Positions 1-8,575 of a DNA stretch of 46,691 bases are shown here, one piece after another (positions within the stretch are counted from its first letter, which is position 1; each line of letters begins with the position of its first letter). Source of the stretch: Pseudogracilibacillus sp. (GTDB taxonomy: Bacteria > Bacillota > Bacilli > Bacillales > Amphibacillaceae); NCBI GenBank assembly GCA_026169815.1, contig JAPFDT010000022.1:1-46691 (forward strand). The letters are read 5' to 3'. The notes below the pieces were generated by a model that saw only the letters and a program-made list of their open reading frames with translations, ran no database searches and was not told where the DNA came from. The translations under genes were made by a program, and so were the position numbers.

Positions 1-120
1 ACTTCAAATTTTGCTCTCCCACTTCAAATTTTGCTCTCCCACTTCAAATTTTGCTCTCCCACTTCAAATTTTGCTCTCCCACTTCAATTTTTGCTCTCCC
101 ACTTCAAATTTTGCTCTCCC
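1..120. repeat. 20-bp tandem array A (six units)
   Basis: Six head-to-tail copies of a 20-base unit, ACTTCAAATTTTGCTCTCCC, fill the first 120 bases. The fifth copy has one A-to-T change. Read on the minus strand the unit is GGGAGAGCAAAATTTGAAGT, which shares its GGGAGAGCAAAAT part with the array at 11459-11720 and the shorter core GGGAGAGCAA with the array at 46556-46691. The array may continue to the left of the window. There are no spacers, so it is not a CRISPR array. Its function is unknown. Confidence 0.95.
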
Positions 121-156
121 GCCTTGAATAAGTATTCCAAATAACGTTAATATAAG

Positions 157-186
157 CTTATGTGATAATATGTAGTAAGGTATAAT
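157..186 (+). promoter_or_regulatory. candidate promoter of the ABC exporter operon
   Basis: A perfect -10 hexamer TATAAT lies at 181-186. The matching -35 region near 157-163 is weak (CTTATG or TTATGT). A second possibility is TTGAAT at 124-129 with TAATAT at 148-153, spaced 18 bases. One of the two probably drives the exporter operon. This is inferred from consensus only. Confidence 0.35.
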
Positions 187-233
187 TTTAACGAAAAGTG
201 ATTCAACAATATAGCAGTAGTAGAGGTGATGGG

Positions 234-1958
234 ATGCGTAGGGTTGGCCAGTATTTATGGTCATATAAATCATTTATTTTATTAGTGTTTTTCTTTATAT
301 TCATTCAATCGTTGTCGCAATTATATTTGCCAACATTAATGGGAGATATCGTCGATAATGGAGTTGTCGTTGGGGATATTCCTTACATATGGAAAATTGG
401 CTTCTGGATGTTGCTTGTAGCGGCGATTGGTGTGGCAATGTCAATTTTTGTTAGTCATTATTCTTCAAAAGTTGCGATGTCGGTAGGCCGCGATATTCGT
501 CGGGATGTTTTTACCCATGTGAGTGACTTTTCGCTACAGGAATTTGATGAAGTTGGGACTGCTTCACTCATTACACGAACGACAAATGACGTGACACAGT
601 TGCAACAGGCTACAGTAATGGTGCTCAGAATGTTTTTAGCGGCGCCATTTATGTTAATTGGTGGTGTCATTATGGCATTATCAAAAGATGCTAGACTTTC
701 GAGTGTTATTTTTATTGCGATTCCGTTCATTGTGTTAACGATATATTTTATTATGAAAAAAGCGTATCCACTTTTTCAGGCAGTTCAGAAAAAATTAGAT
801 CGACTTAATTTAGTGTTTAGGGAAAATTTAACGGGAATTCGTGTCATTCGTTCTTTTGCGAAAGAGCCAGAAGAGCAAGAACGTTTAGAAACTGCGAATG
901 AAGATTTAACGTCAGTGTCGATCAAAGTAAATCGTTTAATGGCGTTTACGATGCCGCTTATGATGTTTTTAATGAATGTGACAACAGTATTTATTATTTG
1001 GTTTGGTGGATTGCGAATTGATGCTGGAAGTATGCAAATTGGTGATTTGATGGCATTTATTCAATATGTCATGCTCATTATGTTTGCGTTAATGATGGCG
1101 TCGATGATGTTCGTGATTTTACCACGTGCTTCTGTCTCTGCTAATAGAATTCAAGATGTACTTGAGTTAGAAGCGTTGGATTTAGTAGAGGGAAAAAAAC
1201 GACTAACTGAAAAACAGAGTACATTACGATTTGATGATGTGACATTTCATTATCCTGGTGCAGATGAACCTGCTTTATGTAATATTTCTTTTACTGCTGA
1301 ACCAGGAAAAACAACTGCTATTATAGGTGGAACGGGATCAGGAAAGACGACGTTATTACAACTTATTCCACGATTTTATGAACTAACATCTGGTACGATT
1401 TTTATTAATGATGTACCAATAACAGATACGACGTTAGAAGATGTTCGTCAGCAAATCGGGCTCGTGCCACAACAGGCATTATTATTTTCCGGAACGATTG
1501 CGGAAAATATTCGCTTCGGTAAACCTGATGCAACAGATGAGGAAATTCGCCATGCGGCATCGATTGCCCAAGCGCAAGAATTTATTGAAAAAATGCCAGA
1601 AAAATATGACACGTTCATTGAACAAGGTGGCGCGAATTTATCAGGTGGGCAAAAACAACGCTTATCTATTGCTAGAGCGCTCGTCCGACAGGCAAATATT
1701 TATTTATTCGATGATAGTTTTTCAGCCTTAGACTATAAAACAGATCGTACATTAAGAGAAGCGCTCGAACATGAAACAGTGAGAGCTACAATGATTGTCG
1801 TTGCTCAACGTGTTAGTACGATTATGGATGCAGATCAAATTCTCGTATTAGATGAAGGAAAAGTTGTCGGAACTGGTACACATGATGAATTATTAGAGTC
1901 AAACGAAGTGTATCAAGAAATTGTTAGGTCACAATTTGCAGAGGGGGAGATCGCATGA
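234..1958 (+). CDS. ABC exporter half-transporter, degenerate-site subunit
   Basis: Multidrug-type ABC half-transporter of 574 residues: an N-terminal six-helix membrane domain (about residues 1-310) and a C-terminal ATPase. Walker A GGTGSGKTT is near residue 365, LSGGQ near 469 and Walker B LFDDS near 490. The catalytic Glu after Walker B is Asp, and the switch-loop His is Gln (VVAQRVSTI), so its own ATP site should be degenerate. This matches one subunit of heterodimeric exporters such as TM287/288 and BmrCD. The closest Bacillus relatives are probably YfiB-type. The start at 234 is chosen over GTG at 198 because AGAGGTGAT lies just upstream. It overlaps the next gene by four bases (ATGA), so the two are translationally coupled. 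The substrate cannot be read from the sequence. Confidence 0.88.
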   Translation: MRRVGQYLWSYKSFILLVFFFIFIQSLSQLYLPTLMGDIVDNGVVVGDIPYIWKIGFWMLLVAAIGVAMSIFVSHYSSKVAMSVGRDIRRDVFTHVSDFSLQEFDEVGTASLITRTTNDVTQLQQATVMVLRMFLAAPFMLIGGVIMALSKDARLSSVIFIAIPFIVLTIYFIMKKAYPLFQAVQKKLDRLNLVFRENLTGIRVIRSFAKEPEEQERLETANEDLTSVSIKVNRLMAFTMPLMMFLMNVTTVFIIWFGGLRIDAGSMQIGDLMAFIQYVMLIMFALMMASMMFVILPRASVSANRIQDVLELEALDLVEGKKRLTEKQSTLRFDDVTFHYPGADEPALCNISFTAEPGKTTAIIGGTGSGKTTLLQLIPRFYELTSGTIFINDVPITDTTLEDVRQQIGLVPQQALLFSGTIAENIRFGKPDATDEEIRHAASIAQAQEFIEKMPEKYDTFIEQGGANLSGGQKQRLSIARALVRQANIYLFDDSFSALDYKTDRTLREALEHETVRATMIVVAQRVSTIMDADQILVLDEGKVVGTGTHDELLESNEVYQEIVRSQFAEGEIA

Positions 1959-3796
1959 GTAAGAAAAAACAAGAATCAGCCCCTCGTGGTCATGGTGGTA
2001 TGTATGTCGGCTTAGATAAACCAAAAGATTTTAAAGGTGCTTTTCGTCGGCTGTTACAATATTTACGTCCGCGTCGTACAGGATTAATTATCGTCTTTTT
2101 AGCAGCAGTTTTAGGAACAGCATTTAACGTCATTGGTCCAGCAGTAATGGGACAGACGATTACCGTATTATTTGATGGTGCCTATGAGAAAATGCAAGGT
2201 ATTGCAGGAGCGGCAATTGACTTTCCGAAAGTGGCGCAACTTTTATTATTATTAGCAGGTCTCTATGTGTTTGCAAGTTTATTTCAATTCATTCAACAAT
2301 ATATGATGGCTGCAATTGCGCAACGCACAGTTTATGATTTACGAGAAAATGTGTTTGAAAAAATGAATCGCTTACCATTATCGTATTTTGACGGACGTTC
2401 GCACGGAGATATTTTAAGTCGGGTGACGAATGATATTGATACGATTGCAACGACATTGCAACAAAGTATGACCCAATTTATTTCCGCTTTTGTGACGATT
2501 ATTGGGATTATCATTATGATGTTATGGATTAGCCCATTATTAACGGTGATTGCGATTATTAGTATTCCGTTATCGATTTTTGTTATCAAACCATTAATCA
2601 AAAAATCCCAAACACATTTTAGTGCGCAACAAAGTGAGCTTGGAAAATTAAATGGCCATGTAGAAGAAATGTACACAGGGCATCAAGTGGTCAAGGCGTA
2701 TGGTCAAGAAACACAATCGATTAGAGACTTTTCCGAAGTAAATGAGGAGTTATATGATGCTGGACGACGTGCGCAATTTATTTCAGGTGTCATCATGCCA
2801 CTGATGTCATTTATCGGTAATATTAGTTATGTGCTAATTAGTATTATTGGTGGGATTTTAGTTACACAAAGAGTGATTACAATTGGAGATATTCAAGCAT
2901 TCATTACGTACACGAGACAATTTTCACAGCCGATTTCACAAACGGCAAATATTGCGAATATCATCCAGTCAACGATTGCAGCAGCGGAACGTGTCTTTGA
3001 ACTGTTAGATGAAGAGGAAGAAATACCTGTAAAAGAGCCGAAAGTGTTAGAAAAAGTCGCTGGAAATGTTCGATTCGAGCATGTAAGTTTTGGCTATGGT
3101 GAAACCTTATTAATGGAAGACGTTGATATAACGATTGAAGCAGGGACTACAACAGCTATTGTCGGACCAACTGGAGCTGGTAAAACGACACTCATTAATT
3201 TACTCATGCGTTTTTATGATGTAAATGACGGTAAAATTACGATTGATGGCGTCGATATTCGCCAGATGAGACGTTCCGATTTACGTCAGGCGTTCGGAAT
3301 TGTGTTACAAGATACGTGGCTATTTAAAGGAACGATTAAAGATAATATAGCATACGGAAAAACGAATGCGACAGATGATGAGATTTATCGAGCAGCTAAA
3401 GCGGCACGAGCGGATCATTTCATTCAAACATTGCCAGACGGCTATGAAACGATTCTAAATGAGGAAGCATCGAATATTTCCCAAGGACAAAAACAGTTAT
3501 TGACGATAGCACGCGCGATGTTAGCAGATTCTCCGATGATGATTTTAGATGAAGCGACGTCAAGTGTCGATACACGGACAGAAATTTTAATCCAACAAGC
3601 GATGAACGAATTGATGAAAGATCGCACAAGTTTTGTCATTGCTCATCGCTTATCAACGATTAAAGATGCAGATACGATTTTAGTAATGGATCAAGGGGCG
3701 ATCATTGAGCAAGGTTCGCACAAGGAGTTAATGGAACAAGACGGCTTTTACGCTTCATTATATCAAAGTCAGTTTGCAGAAGAAGATGTCGGGTAA
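1955..3796 (+). CDS. ABC exporter half-transporter, catalytic-site subunit
   Basis: Partner half-transporter of 613 residues with an N-terminal membrane domain after a polar, Gly-rich leader of about 30 residues, and a C-terminal ATPase. Walker A GPTGAGKTT is near residue 403, Walker B MILDEATSS near 530 has the catalytic Glu, and the switch His is present (IAHRLSTI, near 563). The signature loop is NISQGQ instead of LSGGQ. This complements the upstream subunit: the competent ATP site would use this Walker A/B and the partner's LSGGQ, while the degenerate site pairs the partner's Walker motifs with ISQGQ. The start ATG overlaps the upstream stop. It resembles YfiC-type multidrug exporters. 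Substrate unknown. Confidence 0.88.
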   Translation: MSKKKQESAPRGHGGMYVGLDKPKDFKGAFRRLLQYLRPRRTGLIIVFLAAVLGTAFNVIGPAVMGQTITVLFDGAYEKMQGIAGAAIDFPKVAQLLLLLAGLYVFASLFQFIQQYMMAAIAQRTVYDLRENVFEKMNRLPLSYFDGRSHGDILSRVTNDIDTIATTLQQSMTQFISAFVTIIGIIIMMLWISPLLTVIAIISIPLSIFVIKPLIKKSQTHFSAQQSELGKLNGHVEEMYTGHQVVKAYGQETQSIRDFSEVNEELYDAGRRAQFISGVIMPLMSFIGNISYVLISIIGGILVTQRVITIGDIQAFITYTRQFSQPISQTANIANIIQSTIAAAERVFELLDEEEEIPVKEPKVLEKVAGNVRFEHVSFGYGETLLMEDVDITIEAGTTTAIVGPTGAGKTTLINLLMRFYDVNDGKITIDGVDIRQMRRSDLRQAFGIVLQDTWLFKGTIKDNIAYGKTNATDDEIYRAAKAARADHFIQTLPDGYETILNEEASNISQGQKQLLTIARAMLADSPMMILDEATSSVDTRTEILIQQAMNELMKDRTSFVIAHRLSTIKDADTILVMDQGAIIEQGSHKELMEQDGFYASLYQSQFAEEDVG

Positions 3797-3836
3797 AAGG
3801 ATTCCTATAAATAATCGTGAAAAGGAGCAAGTACTT

Positions 3837-3953
3837 ATGATTAAAAAAAGTTGTAAAATCTTCTTAGTTGTTATGTTCATTACTCTTATTATTATTTGTG
3901 GAGACGATGAAACGAGAGATTTTCTAAAACGAAAATTAAATAAAACGACATAA
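3837..3953 (+). CDS. small membrane-anchored or secreted peptide (38 aa)
   Basis: A 38-codon gene with a good ribosome site (AAAAGGAG, nine bases before ATG). It has a lysine-rich start, a hydrophobic stretch of about 13 residues (FLVVMFITLIIIC) and a charged tail (DDETRDFLKRKL). The Cys after the hydrophobic stretch lies in IICG, which is a poor lipobox, so a lipoprotein is possible but weakly supported. It follows the exporter after about 40 bases and precedes a terminator, so it is probably the last cistron of that operon. I do not recognise a family. It could be a chance ORF, but the ribosome site and placement argue for a real gene. Confidence 0.5.
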   Translation: MIKKSCKIFLVVMFITLIIICGDDETRDFLKRKLNKTT

Positions 3954-3972
3954 TGTATGCATTGCATGATGG

Positions 3973-4011
3973 AAAATCAGAGATATACTTCGTTATATCT
4001 CTGATTTTTTT
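3973..4011. terminator. bidirectional terminator
   Basis: A perfect inverted repeat with 15-base arms (AAAATCAGAGATATA at 3973-3987 and its complement at 3994-4008) and a CTTCGT loop. There is a T-run on the plus side and an A-run before the left arm. It lies between the convergent exporter operon and the minus-strand receptor-like gene and can serve both. Confidence 0.92.
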
Positions 4012-4792
4012 ATGGAAGTAGTAATCTTTCCTTGAAATAGGGGACTGCTTCAAGCATTTTTACTCCATACCAAAACATTTCCCCGTCGACGATAATCGTC
4101 TTAGCTCCATTCGTCATTTCTTCAAATGTTGCAAGATGTTTTTCTTGAAATGGAAAGGGTTCTGTTGCTAATAGTACATAATCAAGTTCAGCTGTTTTGA
4201 AATCTTCTGCTGTTACTTCTGGATAACGTCCCTCAAGTTCTGTAAATGGATTAATAAATCCAAGTTTATCGAGCAAGGACTGAATGTACGTATGTTGTCC
4301 AACGACCATGTACGGATTTTGCCAAATGACGTAGGCGGCTCGTTTTCCGGTGTACTTTTTAGGGAAATTTGCAAAAGCTCGCTCGATATCATGACCTAAT
4401 GCATCGGCTTCTTGCGTGCGATTTAAAATTGATCCTAACGTTTCAATCATGTTTAGTGCATCAGCGAACGTTTGAATCTCAAAAACAAAAACAGGATAAT
4501 GTTGTTCTAATTCGGCGACCATTACTTTTGTGTTTTCTTCTTTTTCAACGATAATAAGATCAGGATTTATTTCATGAATACGTTCGATTTTCATATCTTT
4601 CGTACCACCAACATTTTTCACCTTTTCGATACTACCTTTCGGATGAATGCAAAATCTAGTTCTTCCTACAATGTTGTTTTGTAACTGTAAACTGAATAAA
4701 GTTTCTGTAATCGCAGGTGCGAATGAAATGATCTTATCTGGTGGATAATTATAAGTTACGCTACGTCCAAGATTATCGGTCACTGTTTTCAT
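4010..4792 (-). CDS. cytoplasmic helical-backbone metal receptor-like protein (BtuF/FepB fold)
   Basis: A 260-residue protein resembling class III periplasmic-binding proteins for vitamin B12, haem and siderophores. The N-terminal part has the typical start (DNLGRSVTYNYPPDKIISFAPAITETLFSL shortened: DNLGR, then RIISFAP-like KIISFAP and ITETLF). Next come VGRTRFCIHP, a VGGTKD segment, INPDLIIVEKEEN and LLDKLGFINPF near the middle of the second lobe. No signal peptide or lipobox is visible, so it is probably cytoplasmic. That is unusual for this fold but known in bacterial 'cobalamin-binding' paralogues. The start MKTVTD is chosen because AAGGAGG lies about seven bases upstream; the earlier in-frame ATG overlaps that site. 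No ABC permease is nearby. The ligand is not predictable. Confidence 0.75.
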   Translation of the reverse strand: MKTVTDNLGRSVTYNYPPDKIISFAPAITETLFSLQLQNNIVGRTRFCIHPKGSIEKVKNVGGTKDMKIERIHEINPDLIIVEKEENTKVMVAELEQHYPVFVFEIQTFADALNMIETLGSILNRTQEADALGHDIERAFANFPKKYTGKRAAYVIWQNPYMVVGQHTYIQSLLDKLGFINPFTELEGRYPEVTAEDFKTAELDYVLLATEPFPFQEKHLATFEEMTNGAKTIIVDGEMFWYGVKMLEAVPYFKERLLLP

Positions 4793-4922
4793 ATGCAATC
4801 CCTCCTTCATCTATCGTATCATATAATAATTAAATTGTCGGACGATTTTTAGTAGTGAATCATTGCGAAATTGGAAAAAGTAGGCGATAATTTTATTAGT
4901 AAAGAAATGGAGGAAGTTATTT

Positions 4923-6290
4923 ATGAGTCAAAAGGTATCCGTCGTTTTTGGAACGACTCAAGAAAAAGCAGCATCGTATATTGAAAAAAGTAGTGGCGAT
5001 TTTAGTCCGATTTTTTCAGATGGTAAATTACAATTCGTTGTAAAAGAAGTAGAAGAATCTAAACAAACATTAGAAAAAGTGCGCACGATTGCAGGGAACA
5101 TTGCTAGAGATGTGAAAGCGCGCAAAATTGATAAAATATATGTACACGAACAAAAGTTACAACGATTTTTTACAGCCTTAGATGTACGTGAAGCTGTAGT
5201 TGCATTTGTTGAAGGATGGCATTTAGGTGCCTATGATTTTGATACGTATAAATCCGAAAAAGTAACTCGAACAGAATTAAAATTTGTAAATGAAGCGGCT
5301 GTGAAACATGAAGTAACAGAAGGAAACATTCGTGCAGCAGCAACAGCTTTTTCACGTGATTTAATGAATGAAATTCCGAGCGTTTTAAATCCAGAAACGT
5401 TCCCGACGATTTTACAAGAAGAATTTGCTAATACTGACGTAGATGTTGTCGTTCATGACAAAGCAGCATTAGAAAAAATGGAAATGAACGGATTGTTAGC
5501 AGTGAATCGCGGAAGTAAGTATGACCCAGCTTTCATTGAATTACATTATGAAGGAGATGCGTCAAAACCATTAGTTGCACTTGTCGGAAAAGGAGTTACA
5601 TTCGACACAGGTGGAATTAGTTTGAAAAACGCACGAGATTTAAGTGATATGCGTATGGATATGGGAGGCGCAGCAGCTGTTGCAGGAGCGATTAAATTAT
5701 TAGCTGCAGCAAATGCTGACGTAAATGTTGTTGGCCTTATTCAAACAGTAGAAAATATGCCTGACCAACATTCAATTTTACCAGGAGACATTATTTCATA
5801 CAAAAATGGTAAAACAGTACAAGTTGGAAACACAGACGCAGAAGGTCGCCTCATTTTAGCAGATGGACTAATTCGCGCAGGTGAGTTAGAAGCAGAATAC
5901 ATTGTCAATATCGCTACATTAACAGGTGCAATTGTTGCAGCATTAGGGCCAAAAATAGCAGGGATTTTCGGTGATGATGCATTAATGAATGAAATGAAAG
6001 CAATTGGCGAAGAAAACGGAGATCACGTCTGGCCAATGCCCCTTGTTGAAGATTACGATGCAACATTGAAGAGTGATTACGCAGATTTTAAAAATATTAG
6101 TACACAAGCAGGCGGCGGTTCGATTACAGCAGCGTTATTTTTACGTCGTTTCGTACCAGAAAATGCAAAATGGATTCACGTCGACATGGCTGGTGTTATG
6201 GATAGTAAGCAAGGTGGTTATTACGGCAATTCTGCAACAGGATTCGGAGCGCGTCTTTTAGCAGATTATACAACAAAAATTTCAAAATAA
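4923..6290 (+). CDS. pepA: leucyl aminopeptidase family protein (M17)
   Basis: Cytoplasmic di-metal aminopeptidase of the M17 (PepA/LAP) family, removing N-terminal residues from peptides. The C-terminal catalytic domain has the family landmarks: VGKGVTFDTGGISLK near residues 220-234 (metal-binding Lys and Asp), a DMGGAA segment near 243, and NTDAEGRLILADGL near 302 (metal-binding Asp/Glu and active-site Arg). At 455 residues it is somewhat shorter than the usual roughly 500, the difference being in the variable N-terminal domain. The start has GGAGG eight bases upstream. It is transcribed alone, divergent from the receptor-like gene and closed by a strong terminator. Confidence 0.92.
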   Translation: MSQKVSVVFGTTQEKAASYIEKSSGDFSPIFSDGKLQFVVKEVEESKQTLEKVRTIAGNIARDVKARKIDKIYVHEQKLQRFFTALDVREAVVAFVEGWHLGAYDFDTYKSEKVTRTELKFVNEAAVKHEVTEGNIRAAATAFSRDLMNEIPSVLNPETFPTILQEEFANTDVDVVVHDKAALEKMEMNGLLAVNRGSKYDPAFIELHYEGDASKPLVALVGKGVTFDTGGISLKNARDLSDMRMDMGGAAAVAGAIKLLAAANADVNVVGLIQTVENMPDQHSILPGDIISYKNGKTVQVGNTDAEGRLILADGLIRAGELEAEYIVNIATLTGAIVAALGPKIAGIFGDDALMNEMKAIGEENGDHVWPMPLVEDYDATLKSDYADFKNISTQAGGGSITAALFLRRFVPENAKWIHVDMAGVMDSKQGGYYGNSATGFGARLLADYTTKISK

Positions 6291-6301
6291 CTTTGGACTA
6301 G

Positions 6302-6346
6302 AAACTTCCATTTACCGAAAATCTCGGTTAAATGGAAGTTTTTTTA
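6302..6346 (+). terminator. terminator after the aminopeptidase gene
   Basis: Stem AACTTCCATTTACCGA / TCGGTTAAATGGAAGTT with one bulged base, followed by a run of T. It lies 12 bases after the aminopeptidase stop. Confidence 0.92.
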
Positions 6347-6403
6347 TGTTTACGTTATGGAAACTGTGGAATATATACGAATATAAGAAAGGAGATGTTT
6401 TAA

Positions 6404-6550
6404 ATGTTATGGACACTCATCGGGATTCTGATTCTTATGTGGATTCTCGGATTTTCATTCGACATTGCCGGTGATTTAGTGCACATACTACTCGTAATTG
6501 CGTTAGTTGTATTAATTATTCGCCTCATTACCGGAGGAAGAGCCCCATAG
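6404..6550 (+). CDS. lmo0937-family small membrane protein (48 aa)
   Basis: A 48-residue, strongly hydrophobic protein beginning MLWTLIGILILMWILGFSF, then a second helix (about residues 27-44: VHILLVIALVVLIIRLI) and a short polar end (TGGRAP). Length, the MLWT start and the GFSFDIAGDLVHILLVIALV-type middle match the small lmo0937-type membrane proteins common in Firmicutes. Those are often stress-associated but of unknown function. AAGAAAGGAG lies nine bases upstream. It is monocistronic, between two terminators. Confidence 0.82.
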   Translation: MLWTLIGILILMWILGFSFDIAGDLVHILLVIALVVLIIRLITGGRAP

Positions 6551-6560
6551 AATGAGTTTT

Positions 6561-6593
6561 AAAACGACTGTGTTCATTTGCAGTCGTTTTTTT
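6561..6593 (+). terminator. terminator after the lmo0937-like gene
   Basis: Perfect 10-base arms AAAACGACTG / CAGTCGTTTT with a 10-base loop and a T-run, starting 10 bases after the stop codon. Confidence 0.9.
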
Positions 6594-6701
6594 GAGCGGA
6601 TGTTTTGCATAAACGTAATCGAAGCGGCATAAATTGTGCTCACACCGCATATCACAAATCGACAGCACACATCTATCACGCACACTCCTTCTTTAAATAG
6701 C

Positions 6702-6738
6702 AAAAAACCCCGCATGACTTTTAAAGTAATACGGGGTA
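6702..6738 (-). terminator. terminator for the minus-strand small membrane genes
   Basis: Read on the minus strand, ACCCCGTAT pairs with ATGCGGGGT (one G-T pair), extended by ACTT/AAGT, and is followed by a run of T. It lies just after the stop of the 54-residue membrane protein. The bases between 6594 and 6701 contain no supportable gene. Confidence 0.85.
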
Positions 6739-6759
6739 TGAATAAGTTATGTAATTTCT

Positions 6760-6924
6760 CTAAAATGTCATATCGGTGAAAAACTCTGCTACAAGCATCC
6801 AAGCGGCGATTAGAAATAGGAAAACGGAGATAAGTGTCATCCAGCGAAACTTTGTGACGAACCCACCGATTAAAGCTAGTAAAGCGATGATTGCTACGAT
6901 TATAATTGATATAGAAATAGACAT
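6760..6924 (-). CDS. small two-helix membrane protein (54 aa)
   Basis: A 54-residue protein with two hydrophobic segments (about residues 3-22 and 29-49) joined by a short basic turn (TKFRW). The start MSISIS is chosen because GAGAGGAGAAG lies just upstream; the longer frame to 6990 lacks a ribosome site. No family recognised. It lies downstream of the putative haem-b membrane protein on the same strand, with a gap of about 73 bases, and may be cotranscribed. It ends before a clear terminator. Confidence 0.6.
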   Translation of the reverse strand: MSISISIIIVAIIALLALIGGFVTKFRWMTLISVFLFLIAAWMLVAEFFTDMTF

Positions 6925-6997
6925 GTCTTCTTCTCCTCTCACGGCAACAACATTAAACAATATCTTTATTGTATCAGAAAACGCATTCATGTAAACG

Positions 6998-7462
6998 TTA
7001 TACTACTAAATGTAGAAGAACGAGTGCAAATAAACAAAAAGCTAATGTTAGATGAATGTATCGCCTCTTGACGGTCGTTCGATACCAGCGTAACCACCCG
7101 AAGAAAACTACGCTTGCTAATGTGACACCTGCGATAAAGCCTGAAAGCATTTTCCAATTGGAAAATTGCCAACCGAAATGATGAATGACTAAACTTCCAT
7201 GCACAATAATAAGTAACAGCGCTGTGGAGCCTATCCACTTATGAATAGGTAGAACACGTTTTGATAGATTTGCATATTTAATTTTTCGTGTACGGCTAAT
7301 ATCTGAACGAATAGTTGCAAATACAGCGTGGCGTGACCAATTAAAGAAGACAAATAATAGACCAAGCGCACCAAAAATAATATGAATCCCAATATATCCA
7401 GTGAAAATCTTCCATGCTGCATACAGTAAGACGACAGCATTAATGAAAAACCATATACTCAC
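6998..7462 (-). CDS. small multi-helix membrane protein, possibly haem-b type
   Basis: A 154-residue integral membrane protein with four or five predicted helices. Histidines sit in or near helices: H27 (GIHIIFGALG), H94 (LPIHKWIG), H105 (LIIVHGSL), one in RRYIHLTLAF and one in VLLHLVV. This layout resembles small cytochrome b561 or ferric-reductase-like membrane domains in which paired His residues bind haem b. That is inference, and I cannot assign a named family. The start ATG has GGAAGGA 12 bases upstream; an in-frame GTG two codons earlier is an alternative. It is divergent from the hemerythrin gene. Confidence 0.62.
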   Translation of the reverse strand: MSIWFFINAVVLLYAAWKIFTGYIGIHIIFGALGLLFVFFNWSRHAVFATIRSDISRTRKIKYANLSKRVLPIHKWIGSTALLLIIVHGSLVIHHFGWQFSNWKMLSGFIAGVTLASVVFFGWLRWYRTTVKRRYIHLTLAFCLFALVLLHLVV

Positions 7463-7635
7463 AATGATCCTTCCAATCTTTTATAAAAATCATACTACTT
7501 AAATCATACCACATTCTAGCAATCTCTCATGAAAAAAAACAAAACGATATGCTTCAGGTTTTTCCCATTGATACCTTTCATCATTATAGTAACGTGTAGT
7601 ACAATAGAAATAATATAGAGAAGGAGGCGCCATTT

Positions 7636-8088
7636 ATGACAAATCGAAAAGGGATTCGCCGGCATGAAGCATTACAACCATTGTCTCGTCATCATATGAT
7701 GGGCTTACATGTTGGTTTAAAGTTATCTCGTGCAGGTACGGAAGAAAGTAATATTCCGACTGAACAAATCATTGAAGATGCGATGGAATTTTGGTGCTTA
7801 GGCGGCCAAGAACATTTTCGCGAAGAAGAGGAAGTTTTACTACCAGCTTATGCTTTATATGAAGATATTCATCAACCAGACATTGTCGAAATGCTCCTTG
7901 AACATGTATTAATTCGCAGTGGTATGGACGAGCTATGTCGTGGGAATATATCTGAAGAACAAATGGGAGAGTTAGGCGAATTGCTTCACGGGCATATTCG
8001 TAAAGAAGAACGAATTTTATTTCCAATGATTGAAGCAGCTTTGCCAGAAGAGAAACTGCAAGAACTAGCGCCATATTTACACGACTAA
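7636..8088 (+). CDS. hemerythrin HHE-domain protein
   Basis: A 150-residue single-domain protein of the hemerythrin HHE class, a four-helix bundle that binds a di-iron centre. Candidate ligands are H19/H20 (LSRHHMMGLH), H60 with E64 (GGQEHFREEEEVLLP), H90 (LLEHVLIR) and H120 with E124 (HGHIRKEERILFP). The two H-(x)3-E repeats and LLP/LFP endings are characteristic. Such proteins bind O2, NO or iron, or protect iron-sulfur centres; which applies here cannot be told. GAGAAGGAGG lies upstream of the ATG. Monocistronic. Confidence 0.85.
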   Translation: MTNRKGIRRHEALQPLSRHHMMGLHVGLKLSRAGTEESNIPTEQIIEDAMEFWCLGGQEHFREEEEVLLPAYALYEDIHQPDIVEMLLEHVLIRSGMDELCRGNISEEQMGELGELLHGHIRKEERILFPMIEAALPEEKLQELAPYLHD

Positions 8089-8104
8089 GCACTTTATACA
8101 CAAT

Positions 8105-8147
8105 AAAAAAGGCTTGTCCACTTTATATGTGGCACAAGCTTTTTTAG
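8105..8147. terminator. bidirectional terminator
   Basis: Stem AAAAAAGGCTTGTCCAC / GTGGCACAAGCTTTTTT with two bulges. It has A-runs and T-runs on both sides, so it can end both the hemerythrin gene and the convergent DUF2569-type gene. Confidence 0.88.
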
Positions 8148-8551
8148 CGTATGAAAGTTTGTTTTACACGTTGGGAACGACCGAAATAAAAAATCCAGCC
8201 GACCATCATAATTAAAAGTAAATAATTAATCGGTATATTATACATATACATAACGACGTACCAGATCGACATTAATGCAAAATAGGTCATCATTAATATT
8301 GGAAGGATTTTCTTTCGTAATATCCAAAAAATATACGTAATCGCTAAATAAATTAAATTGACAACATCGATCGAATAAATCGCTAATTCAATACCTTCTA
8401 ATTCATTAGGATTTTGGAAGATTATCATTATAATCGAACCAATAAAGGTAAGCAATGTCATAATAACTGGAAATATAAGCCAACCATAAAACGGAGCATA
8501 CCATGGGCTTGTATCAAAATTAGGTTTCGTACTCCTCACTGATTCAGACAT
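8144..8551 (-). CDS. DUF2569-family membrane protein
   Basis: A 135-residue protein with a polar N-terminus (about 17 residues) and four hydrophobic segments. The first helix carries YGWLIFPVI, and the protein ends YFGRSQRVKQTFIR; both are typical of DUF2569 membrane proteins, whose function is unknown. AGGGAGGT lies nine bases before the ATG. It follows the Pmp3-like gene by 24 bases on the same strand and is probably cotranscribed with it. Confidence 0.78.
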   Translation of the reverse strand: MSESVRSTKPNFDTSPWYAPFYGWLIFPVIMTLLTFIGSIIMIIFQNPNELEGIELAIYSIDVVNLIYLAITYIFWILRKKILPILMMTYFALMSIWYVVMYMYNIPINYLLLIMMVGWIFYFGRSQRVKQTFIR

Positions 8552-8575
8552 AAATTAAAACCTCCCTCATTAAAA

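Noticed and set aside
1-120. CRISPR array
   Set aside because: The repeats are contiguous without spacers, and no cas genes are present. The same holds for the other two arrays.
6512-6802. Minus-strand open frame, including a possible GTG start near 6682 after AAGGAG
   Set aside because: It overlaps the lmo0937-like gene and two terminators, and its translation has no recognisable domain.
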